Made by a program: the position numbers and the translations under genes. A stretch of DNA of 21,714 nucleotides, taken from JANLSE01 sp031362265 (lineage in GTDB: Bacteria; Chloroflexota; Chloroflexia; Chloroflexales; Roseiflexaceae). Below are positions 15,842-21,714 of the stretch, piece after piece. Position 1 is the stretch's first letter. Each line of letters begins with the position of its first letter. The notes below the pieces were generated by a model. It was not told the origin of the DNA. It was given only the letters and a program-made list of their open reading frames with translations, and did not search any database. The stretch is from the NCBI GenBank assembly GCA_031362265.1, contig JANLSE010000488.1:1-21714 (forward strand), given 5' to 3'.

Positions 15842-16053
15842 AAAACATCCAATAAAGATTAGGGCAAAAATGACAAAATATCAATAATTGTAAAATAGCT
15901 GTATATATGGCTAAGATAGTGATACATATCTGCGTCAATCTCGATCTTTCAATAACGCACAACTATGGTATCATTATCTGGTAATCGTGACAATACTAAC
16001 TATTGAAGAGCTGAGCTGCCTCAGACACCCTTGCAGCTATAGGATAGCGCATA
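15842..16053. other. AT-rich divergent intergenic region
   Basis: This 212-base gap between the HD-GYP gene (-) and the GTPase cluster (+) is clearly more AT-rich than its surroundings and must carry promoters for both sides. TATCAT at 15970-15975 with TTTCAA at 15948-15953 is a weak plus-strand candidate (16-base spacer). A small hairpin CTGAG-CTGC-CTCAG lies at 16012-16025. I cannot assign either promoter with confidence. Confidence 0.4.
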
Positions 16054-16581
16054 ATGAAGCAGCTTACAACCAAGGTTTGCTTACTCGGCGATTTCTCTGT
16101 TGGAAAGACGAGTTTAGTACGTAGATTTGTTGAGAGTCGCTTCGACGATAGCTATCTCAGCACAATTGGGGTTCGCGTCAGTCGTAAAGCGCTACAGTTA
16201 CCCCTGGCTGAACCAACAACATTGACAATGCTCATTTGGGATATGGCAGGTAGTGAACCTTTTACCTCTATCACGCGTACCTACTACCAAGGTGCGAGCG
16301 GTGCATTGTTAGTGTGTGATCTTACGCGTAGTGAAACGCTACTGTCGCTCAATAACTATATCCACGAATTTCGGAGCATCAACCTAGACGTGCCGCTCAT
16401 TATTATCGCAAATAAGAGCGATCTTGAGAGTCAACGCGTACTAACAGATGAACTCTTGCACAGCACCGCTCAAACCCATAGAACATCTTGGTTCCTTGGC
16501 AGTGCCAAAACGGGTGAAGGTGTTGAGCTAGCCTTTCAGGCATTAGGTAACATCATTTGTAACCAAAGGAGCAGCACGTGA
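16054..16581 (+). CDS. Rab/Ras-like small GTPase
   Basis: A 175-residue GTP-binding protein with the complete Ras-superfamily motif set. G1 is GDFSVGKTS (12-20), switch I is YLSTIGV (Thr37), G3 is WDMAGSE (Asp63, Gly66), G4 is NKSD (120-123) and G5 is SAK (150-152). The YYQGASGALLVCDLTR stretch is strikingly Rab-like. At the position of catalytic Gln61 of Ras there is Ser67, so intrinsic hydrolysis is likely slow and a partner may be needed to stimulate it. There is no C-terminal lipidation motif. AGGA 9 bases before the ATG supports the start. The stop overlaps the GTG of the coiled-coil gene (GTGA), so the two are translationally coupled. It is a molecular switch, with effector and GAP/GEF probably encoded next door. 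Confidence 0.92.
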   Translation: MKQLTTKVCLLGDFSVGKTSLVRRFVESRFDDSYLSTIGVRVSRKALQLPLAEPTTLTMLIWDMAGSEPFTSITRTYYQGASGALLVCDLTRSETLLSLNNYIHEFRSINLDVPLIIIANKSDLESQRVLTDELLHSTAQTHRTSWFLGSAKTGEGVELAFQALGNIICNQRSST

Positions 16582-17318
16582 GTACCGAAGACCCAACACC
16601 ATCAACCTCAAACGGTGCTATGTCCGAAGGCACCACCCCAGAGATTCCACAAGAAGACATTGATCGGGTGCGTGAAATTATTCTCGGCCCAGATACTGCA
16701 CGCCAGCGCCTGCGCCGTGCTGAAGCTGATCGACTGCGCGAGATTATCTTTGGTGCCCAGATGGAGGAATATGAGCGGCGCTTTACCGATCTTCGCCGTG
16801 AAAGTGAACGGATGGGGAGCGATTTGCGCCAGATGCAAGAGCGCTTTGGTGAACTTGAGAAGAGCATTGCACATCGTGTCGAAACAGCCGAACTTGAGGT
16901 ACGTAGGCTCAGCGATGAGTTGCGGCGTGAACTTGAGCGCGGGCGTAATCGCGACGCACTGCTGCAGCAATTAGCAACTCAAGTGCGCCAACATGAGGAT
17001 ACGATTGTCGGTGCAATCGAAGGAGTGCTCGATCTACGCAAATCACATGCGCTACACGATGCAGATATTCGCTCGCAAAAGGTTAATCTGATTGAGACGC
17101 GCGATCATGTTGAGCAACGTAGCCAAACCGTGCGGCGTGAAATTCGCACTACCGAGGATACGTTACGCGCTGAACTACGCCGCTTTGCAGATCGACTCGA
17201 TAATCAGAAAACAGATCGCAAAGCGCTTGCGAGTATGCTGATCGAGATCGCAACACGTTTGGAAACAGGCAATACCGTCACCGGGCTACTTGAGGGTCTT
17301 TCGGGTTCAAAGGATTAA
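16578..17318 (+). CDS. Coiled-coil protein of the GTPase cluster
   Basis: A 246-residue soluble protein, almost entirely charged helix. After a Ser/Thr/Pro-rich N-terminal 25 residues come two copies of a ten-residue motif, RVREIILGPD (30-39) and RLREIIFGAQ (52-61). Long heptad-like coiled coils follow (EEYERRFTDLRRESERMG to LRRELERGRNRDALLQQLA, then about 150-225), ending GLLEGLSGSKD. There is no signal peptide or membrane segment. It starts with GTG at 16578, supported by AAAGGAG 6 bases upstream and the 4-base overlap with the GTPase. The family is not one I can name; a scaffold or effector binding the GTPase is inferred from operon position and the shared motif with the next protein. Confidence 0.85.
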   Translation: MSTEDPTPSTSNGAMSEGTTPEIPQEDIDRVREIILGPDTARQRLRRAEADRLREIIFGAQMEEYERRFTDLRRESERMGSDLRQMQERFGELEKSIAHRVETAELEVRRLSDELRRELERGRNRDALLQQLATQVRQHEDTIVGAIEGVLDLRKSHALHDADIRSQKVNLIETRDHVEQRSQTVRREIRTTEDTLRAELRRFADRLDNQKTDRKALASMLIEIATRLETGNTVTGLLEGLSGSKD

Positions 17319-17324
17319 GCAGCA

Positions 17325-18710
17325 ATGGCGCAGGATAACGAGACGGCGCAGCAGATTGAAGAATTGCGGCGCGTGCTGCTCAAACCCGAAGCTCTGGTTG
17401 ATCGAATCAGCCCGCTGATTGCTGAGATCCTGACTGAGCAAATCAGTGAATCCCGTGATGAAATTGCCGATGCCATCGCCCCTGTCATTGGCGAAGCTAT
17501 CCGGCGTCAGGTCTATCAGGCGCGCGATGATATCGTGGATGCGCTCTATCCTGTTGTGGGCCAAATGATTGGTCGGGCAGTGGCAGAGTCGGTTCGTACA
17601 CTGGCCCAATCGATTGATAATCGGCTTCGTCAACGCGCACAGGTATTGACTGACCCACGTTACTGGCGAGCACGCATACAGGGTGTTAAGGGCGGTGAGT
17701 TTGAATTACGTGATGCACTGCCATTCACTATCCGCGAAATCTTCCTGATTCAGCGTGGCTCCGGGCTGCTCATTTGCCATTACTCAAGCGATAAGGTTCG
17801 TGCTGATCGCGATCTCGTGAGTGGCATGTTAACGGCTATTCGCGATTTTGCGCGTGAAGCATTAGATCGCACCGAGAGTGGTGAACTTGGGGCAATCGCA
17901 TATGAGTCGCAGCAGATCCTGATTGAAGCTGGCAGTGCGGCGTATCTTGCGGTTGTTATTGAAGGAGTTGAGCCCTCAAATTATCGCGAGACGATGCAAC
18001 AAGCGTTAATTACTATCCACGAGAAACGCTACGATCAGTTGCGGCGCTTCGATGGCAGTAATACCGCACTGGCAGAAACTGTTTTACGCATCTTACGCGA
18101 GCGCATGATCCCGCCAGATGTTGCAACAGTACAGCGCCAGAATACGATTTCACAGCGCATCATTATTGGCCTCCTACTGGCGATATTACTCTTACCGATG
18201 GCACTTTGTGTCGGCTGGGCTTGGCGGGTTGAATCCAATCTGAATATCCTCCTGGCCCCAACGAGCCTACCGGTGCCAACAAGCCCGCCAACCAGTACAC
18301 CACTCCCAACCAGTACACCACTCCCAACCAGTACACCACTCCCAACCAGTACGCCACTCCCAACCAGTACGCCAACCCAAACGAGCACAGCAACGGCCAC
18401 ATCTACCAATACGCCGCTTCCAACCGCAACACCAACCGCAACGCCAACTCGTTTTACAGGTGTTATGATCGGGAATGTCTTCCTCTACAGTATGCCAGAT
18501 GAGCGCAGTACACGTACATCGATTGTGGCACCACTTGGCGCGCCACTGGAAGTACTGGCCCAAATTGGCGATTGGTATCGAGTGCGTGTGGCGCTTTCCC
18601 AAGGCGAGGCTGTCGAGATCATTGGCTGGGTTCCGGCGCGTTGGGTAAGCTTGTTACGCCCAGTACCAGCAGAACTGATTACACCTTCACCCATTCCAGT
18701 TAGTGGATAA
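17325..18710 (+). CDS. Single-pass membrane sensor: cytoplasmic domain, TM, SH3-like domain
   Basis: A 461-residue protein starting 6 bases after the coiled-coil gene. Residues 13-22 are ELRRVLLKPE, matching the motif of its neighbour. Amphipathic helices with IAPVIGEAIRRQV and LYPVVGQMIGRAV follow. A conserved globular domain (about 110-245) has EIFLIQRGSGLLICHYSS, LVSGMLTAIRDFAREAL and AAYLAVVIEG; its alternating strand-helix pattern resembles longin/roadblock folds, and from memory cyanobacterial OmpA-type proteins near Ras-like GTPases carry a similar domain. One TM (about 280-303, IIIGLLLAILLLPMALCVGW) leads to a Pro/Thr/Ser linker with PTSTPL repeats and an SH3-like domain (about 378-445, VFLYSMPDERS to WYRVRVALS and IGWVPARWVSLL), probably outside the cell. 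It may sense the envelope and control the GTPase (inference). Confidence 0.85.
   Translation: MAQDNETAQQIEELRRVLLKPEALVDRISPLIAEILTEQISESRDEIADAIAPVIGEAIRRQVYQARDDIVDALYPVVGQMIGRAVAESVRTLAQSIDNRLRQRAQVLTDPRYWRARIQGVKGGEFELRDALPFTIREIFLIQRGSGLLICHYSSDKVRADRDLVSGMLTAIRDFAREALDRTESGELGAIAYESQQILIEAGSAAYLAVVIEGVEPSNYRETMQQALITIHEKRYDQLRRFDGSNTALAETVLRILRERMIPPDVATVQRQNTISQRIIIGLLLAILLLPMALCVGWAWRVESNLNILLAPTSLPVPTSPPTSTPLPTSTPLPTSTPLPTSTPLPTSTPTQTSTATATSTNTPLPTATPTATPTRFTGVMIGNVFLYSMPDERSTRTSIVAPLGAPLEVLAQIGDWYRVRVALSQGEAVEIIGWVPARWVSLLRPVPAELITPSPIPVSG
18288..18377 (+). repeat. 18-bp in-frame tandem repeat coding PTSTPL
   Basis: Five consecutive 18-base units (CCAACCAGTACACCACTC and close variants) encode PTSTPL four times and PTSTPT once in the extracytoplasmic linker of the membrane protein. 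A further irregular Thr/Pro-rich stretch follows to about 18450. Units differ mainly by synonymous ACA/ACG, which suggests recent expansion by slippage; copy-number change would keep the frame. Confidence 0.9.
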
Positions 18711-18739
18711 TCGCTCAGCCTCGATTGCAGGATACCAGC

Positions 18740-20365
18740 TTGAATCATTCGATTGAACAACTTGTGCTTGCTGAGAGTGGTAGTAGTTTTGTTGTTGTTG
18801 ATCCTTTGCTGATTGTGCAGCAACTTGGTGGAAGAATCGATATCCTAGAGAATGGCGATGACTTACTTGGCAAACACTTACTTGATCTGTTGCCAGAACT
18901 CGTTGGCTATGAACCAGTTCTGGCGGATCTGCTCGCAGGGCGACAAGCTCAACTATGGCTACCCGAAATTGGCCGTGATGGCCCACATGGAAGCATTCGC
19001 TACCTCAATCTCCTAACCTTGCCTTATGTCAACGATGCCAAGCAGATTGAAGGGTTGATCCAGGTCGTTACCGATGTCACTGAGCATGGGATCATTGAGC
19101 AGATTCGTGTTCAGCAGCGGAATGAATTACGTCTACTCAAAGAGCAAATCACGCACCAGAATATTGGCCTTGCACGTATGAATGATGAGCTCCAACGAGC
19201 AACCAAGCTCAAGGATGAGTTCCTCGCGAATATGAGCCATGAGATTCGAACACCACTTACCGCTATCCTTGGCCTCACCGAAGTTATCCAGGCCGAACTG
19301 ATTGGCCCAATCAATACAGAACAAATCGAGGCGCTCAGTAATATTCAAGAGAGTGGACAACATCTGCTCGCACTGATCAATGATTTCCTCGATTTTGCCA
19401 AGATTGAATCAGGGCAATTCGATCTTGATTTTCAAGTTGTGCCAGTACAATCGATATGCCAGTCTAGCATTCGTATTGTTCGTGAGTTAGCAATTCGCAA
19501 GGGGATTACTCTCAAACTGGAGATTCATCCCGCCATTCATCTGATTCGTGCCGATGAGCGCCGACTTATGCAAGCATTGATCAATCTACTCTCGAATGCG
19601 ATCAAATTCACGCCAAACGACGGTGAAATTGGCCTAGAGGTACAAGGGTATCCGGAGCTTGATCAGATACGCTTTACTGTCTGGGATACGGGAATTGGGA
19701 TCGCGCAGCACGATATTGTGCGGCTCTTCAAGCCATTCTCACAGCTTGAAGGTGAATACCAACATACCCATGCCGGGAGCGGCCTAGGGTTGGTATTGGT
19801 TGCGCAATTAATCAAATTGCATGGAGGTGGGATTGAACTTACGAGTGAGTTAGGCCGTGGTAGCCGTTTTACGCTGGTATTGCCATGGAGCCAATATGAG
19901 CAGCAGCGCCAAATCGAAGACATTGGCACCAGTACACCAGCATTCCCATTCGTGAATCAACATCCAGAAGATCCACCCCTGATCGTTCAAATCTCAGAGC
20001 CACTCGATATTTTGCTCGTTGAGGACGACCAATCGAGTGCTGCATTGCTGGCCAATTACCTTGGACGCTGTGGATATCGAGTAACATACGCTCGATCTGG
20101 CGAAGTGGCATTAGCACAGGTTCAGGAGACCATCCCAAGGTTAATTGTGATGGATGTATATCTACAAGGCATGGATGGCCTGGAAACAATCCGCCACATG
20201 CGCCAGCGGGTTGCTCTGCAGCGCACGCCAATCATTGCACTCACAGCATTGGCGCTTCCTGGTGACCGCGAGCGCTGCCTAGCGGCTGGCGCAACTGTCT
20301 ACCTGAATAAGCCGCTCAAATTGAGCCAACTCGCGAGCATCACTATGAGCCTTGTGCGGCGCTAA
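18740..20365 (+). CDS. Hybrid histidine kinase (PAS-HisKA-HATPase-REC)
   Basis: A 541-residue cytoplasmic hybrid kinase. The start is taken as TTG at 18740, 7 bases after AGGA; a TTG at 18725 would add five residues. Residues about 10-110 look like a divergent PAS domain (SSFVVVDPLLIVQQLGG to LIQVVTDVTEHG), then a short coiled linker. HisKA carries FLANMSHEIRTPL with the phospho-acceptor His167. HATPase has NLLSNAIKFTPN (N box), DTGIGI (G1) and GSGLGL (G2). REC (about 410-540) has VEDDQS, phospho-acceptor Asp472 in LIVMDVYLQGMDG, the conserved ALTA and YLNKPL. There is no membrane segment or DNA-binding output, so it relays phosphate elsewhere. Its 29-base spacing from the membrane protein puts it in the GTPase cluster. 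Confidence 0.92.
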   Translation: MNHSIEQLVLAESGSSFVVVDPLLIVQQLGGRIDILENGDDLLGKHLLDLLPELVGYEPVLADLLAGRQAQLWLPEIGRDGPHGSIRYLNLLTLPYVNDAKQIEGLIQVVTDVTEHGIIEQIRVQQRNELRLLKEQITHQNIGLARMNDELQRATKLKDEFLANMSHEIRTPLTAILGLTEVIQAELIGPINTEQIEALSNIQESGQHLLALINDFLDFAKIESGQFDLDFQVVPVQSICQSSIRIVRELAIRKGITLKLEIHPAIHLIRADERRLMQALINLLSNAIKFTPNDGEIGLEVQGYPELDQIRFTVWDTGIGIAQHDIVRLFKPFSQLEGEYQHTHAGSGLGLVLVAQLIKLHGGGIELTSELGRGSRFTLVLPWSQYEQQRQIEDIGTSTPAFPFVNQHPEDPPLIVQISEPLDILLVEDDQSSAALLANYLGRCGYRVTYARSGEVALAQVQETIPRLIVMDVYLQGMDGLETIRHMRQRVALQRTPIIALTALALPGDRERCLAAGATVYLNKPLKLSQLASITMSLVRR

Positions 20366-20478
20366 ACGCTCCGCCGATTGAGCGCGCTTTGAAGATTGTT
20401 ATAGCTGCGCAACTTAGAAATATTCAATCCCAGACTCACAATTGCTTGGGCTACCTCAGGGCGAACTCCCACCAACGC
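20362..20478 (-). pseudogene. 3' remnant of a STAS (RsbR/SpoIIAA-like) gene
   Basis: The minus strand reads ALVGVRPEVAQAIVSLGLNI then SKLRSYNNLQSALNRRSV and a stop at 20364-20362. This matches the last 35-40 residues of RsbR-type STAS domains, whose C terminus typically reads xGIRPEVAQTxVxLGxDL...TxxxLQ. An in-frame TAG lies immediately upstream (20481-20479), and no start or N-terminal part is present, so it is a gene end left after a deletion or insertion. Its stop overlaps the stop of the hybrid kinase on the other strand. Such proteins take part in stressosome or anti-sigma control. Confidence 0.6.
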
Positions 20479-20588
20479 CTACCCGTGTGGTGACACCATC
20501 CAACAAGCAGGGCCACCCGCGGATCGACTGCCAGGGGTGTTCGGCCCAGGGGTGATTGCACTCACGGCCATGCTGGTAAGCTTTCAAT
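20470..20588 (+). pseudogene. Possible transposase scrap (IS66-like)
   Basis: A plus-strand frame reads AYPCGDTIQQAGPPADRLPG, then VFGPGVIALTAMLVSFQ and a stop at 20586-20588. The order of a Cys-Gly, a Pro-rich stretch, then YGPGVxAL-like hydrophobic residues resembles the region after the zinc finger of IS66-family transposases. The frame has no start, no catalytic residues, and abuts the STAS remnant. The assignment is tentative. Confidence 0.3.
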
Positions 20589-20654
20589 AGTTGCACGTAA
20601 AAAGCTCACACTTACTACTAGTTACACTACTATTGAGGCCTATTCATGGGATGC
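20589..20654. other. Short gap before the response regulator 3' end
   Basis: I see no gene, promoter or clear terminator here. Together with the two gene scraps it makes 20366-20654 a decayed region of almost 300 bases. Confidence 0.4.
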
Positions 20655-21059
20655 CTATATTAAGGTTGATGCATTGGTGTGTTTGAGGTTCATGCTCACC
20701 TGCAACCAATAGCTAATTTTGGTAAGAAGCTGTGCAAAGTCGATCGGCTTGGCCTGATAATCCTCACACCCAAGCGCCAAGCTACGCTGGCGATCCTCTT
20801 GCATGGCATACGCATTGAGCACGATAATCGGAATAACACGAGTAGTTTCGATTGCTTTAAGGCGCCTAGCAACTTGCCAACCATCAAGCTTGGGTAACCC
20901 AATATCCAGGATCACCAAGTCGGGTTTCATATTTCTTGTTTGTATAAGTGCTTCGATCCCATCGATTGCTGTGAGAACAATATATTGTTCCGCCTCAAGG
21001 CGACGTACAAGTAACTCGCGCGTGCTGGCGTCGTCCTCCACCACTAAAATCGTACTCAT
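20655..21059 (-). CDS. Single-domain response regulator
   Basis: A 134-residue CheY/DivK-like receiver with no output domain. The acidic pocket is VVEDDAS (Asp9, Asp10), the phospho-acceptor Asp52 is in LVILDIGLPKLDG, and the conserved Lys104 is in YQAKPI. The switch Thr/Ser usually found in the fourth strand is replaced by Asn82 (IIVLNAYAM), which may change the phosphorylation-driven conformational switch. The ATG overlaps the stop of a 45-codon ORF (ATGA), and AAGG lies about 9 bases upstream. It belongs to a minus-strand set with the incomplete histidine kinase at the right edge, which is its likely phosphodonor. Confidence 0.92.
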   Translation of the reverse strand: MSTILVVEDDASTRELLVRRLEAEQYIVLTAIDGIEALIQTRNMKPDLVILDIGLPKLDGWQVARRLKAIETTRVIPIIVLNAYAMQEDRQRSLALGCEDYQAKPIDFAQLLTKISYWLQVSMNLKHTNASTLI

Positions 21060-21193
21060 CGTAGGTTACCCTTGGCAATCACCCGAATCTGGCGAATCAG
21101 ATCTTCGGCACGAAATCCTCCCTGTTGTAGAACATGGGTAATGGAATGATTCACAGACATCGTTGCTTCGGAATTCACACCCTTTTCGATCAT
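21056..21193 (-). CDS. 45-residue ORF coupled to kinase and response regulator
   Basis: The frame starts at ATG 21193-21191, which overlaps the TGA of the upstream kinase, and ends at TGA 21058-21056, which overlaps the ATG of the response regulator. The peptide starts MIEKGVNSEATMSVNHSITH and ends with the basic amphipathic DLIRQIRVIAKGNLR. There is no recognised domain, signal peptide or membrane segment. Exact ATGA overlaps at both ends are the best evidence that it is translated; it could be a real small partner protein or a passive reading relay. No strong ribosome site precedes it. Confidence 0.5.
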   Translation of the reverse strand: MIEKGVNSEATMSVNHSITHVLQQGGFRAEDLIRQIRVIAKGNLR

Positions 21194-21714
21194 AACAATA
21201 ATGCAGAAACCTCAAGCACGATCGGCAGCGCGATCAGAAACGTCGAACCAGCATCTGGGATACTCACAACGCTAATATCACCCCCAAGCAACCGACAGAG
21301 TCGCTTACTGAGGGCGAGGCCAAGGCCAGTGCCGCCGTAATGACGAGTGCTTGAAGAATCAGCTTGTTGGAATTCGGAAAAGATTCGGTTCATATACTCA
21401 GGGCTGATGCCAATGCCAGTATCAGCGACTTGTAGAATAAGCTTGTCTGCCAGCATATCCGCAGTGATGGTTACCTGTCCATGATGGGTAAATTTACAGG
21501 CGTTATTGACAACATTAAGGGCAATCTGGCGCACCTTCACAAGATCCGTATACATAGGAACAATATCAGGCGACACCTGAAGCTCGATCTGATTACTATT
21601 CTTGTTTGCTAGTGGCGTGACAGTCGTAATTACTTCATCGAGCACAGCAGCGATACTGAACGTCTCGGGGTAGATTGTCATTTGCCCAGCCTCGATCTTT
21701 GAAAGATCGAGCAC
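21190..21714 (-). CDS. Histidine kinase, 5' part outside window
   Basis: The C-terminal 174 residues of a sensor kinase enter from the right edge. The first visible residues, LDLSKIEAGQM, are the end of the HisKA dimerisation helix, so the phospho-acceptor His and all sensor domains lie beyond the window; the GTG at the edge is an internal codon. The HATPase domain is complete: N box NVVNNACKFT, G1 DTGIGIS, F box IFSEFQQAD, and G2 GGTGLGLALSKRL, ending LIALPIVLEVSALLL. The protein ends right after the ATP-binding domain, so no attached receiver follows. It overlaps the 45-codon ORF by ATGA, and a single-domain response regulator comes next. Confidence 0.92.
   Translation of the reverse strand: MLDLSKIEAGQMTIYPETFSIAAVLDEVITTVTPLANKNSNQIELQVSPDIVPMYTDLVKVRQIALNVVNNACKFTHHGQVTITADMLADKLILQVADTGIGISPEYMNRIFSEFQQADSSSTRHYGGTGLGLALSKRLCRLLGGDISVVSIPDAGSTFLIALPIVLEVSALLL

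Noticed and set aside
18035..18409. Minus-strand frames with VGVLVGSG/YWLGVV repeats
   Set aside because: They are antisense translations of the PTSTPL minisatellite.

Overview
The window looks like chromosomal DNA of a Chloroflexota bacterium, probably class Chloroflexia. This is an inference from gene content: a BTAD/AAA regulator, an IMP dehydrogenase, a cytoplasmic GlpX-type phosphatase, proline/threonine-rich tails before SH3-like domains, many hybrid sensors and a Rab/Ras-like small GTPase, all at moderate GC. No rRNA, tRNA, CRISPR array or intact insertion sequence was seen.

Layout. Positions 1-656 (-) hold an incomplete polysaccharide-deacetylase-like gene running off the left edge. 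It is followed on + by a GNAT acetyltransferase (837-1274), a BTAD-AAA transcriptional regulator (1342-3576), a low-complexity repeat block and a small charged protein (3802-4017). A perfect 18-bp hairpin separates these from a long minus-strand series, read right to left: SulP-STAS-rhodanese transporter (9990-7882), a second repeat block, divergent GlpX phosphatase (7702-6725), GH4 alpha-galactosidase-type enzyme (6663-5338), GNAT (5220-4759) and a PspC-domain membrane protein (4685-4107). guaB (10201-11679, +) has a consensus promoter and a short leader with a strong intrinsic terminator and an 18-codon ORF. Convergent to it is a CopZ-like metallochaperone (11973-11758) whose promoter overlaps a CsoR-like palindrome, then a secreted clan-A glycosidase (13874-12072) with an apparently leaderless, operator-bearing promoter.

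The right third (13970-21714) is almost entirely signalling. A REC-PAS-GAF-HD-GYP protein (-) diverges, across an AT-rich 212-bp gap, from a tight four-gene + strand cluster: Rab/Ras-like GTPase, coiled-coil protein, single-pass membrane protein (cytoplasmic conserved domain, TM, PTSTPL repeats, external SH3-like domain) and hybrid histidine kinase. Beyond are a decayed STAS gene end and a possible transposase scrap, then a minus-strand histidine kinase / 45-codon ORF / single-domain response regulator set joined by two ATGA overlaps.

The best candidate for an undescribed system is the four-gene GTPase cluster. My working model is a transmembrane sensor whose cytoplasmic domain (possibly longin/roadblock-like) controls the nucleotide state of the GTPase, with the coiled-coil protein as scaffold or effector and the hybrid kinase as output. 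The GTPase has Ser where Ras has catalytic Gln61, and a ten-residue motif of the form xLREIILGPx occurs twice in the coiled-coil protein and once at the N terminus of the membrane protein.
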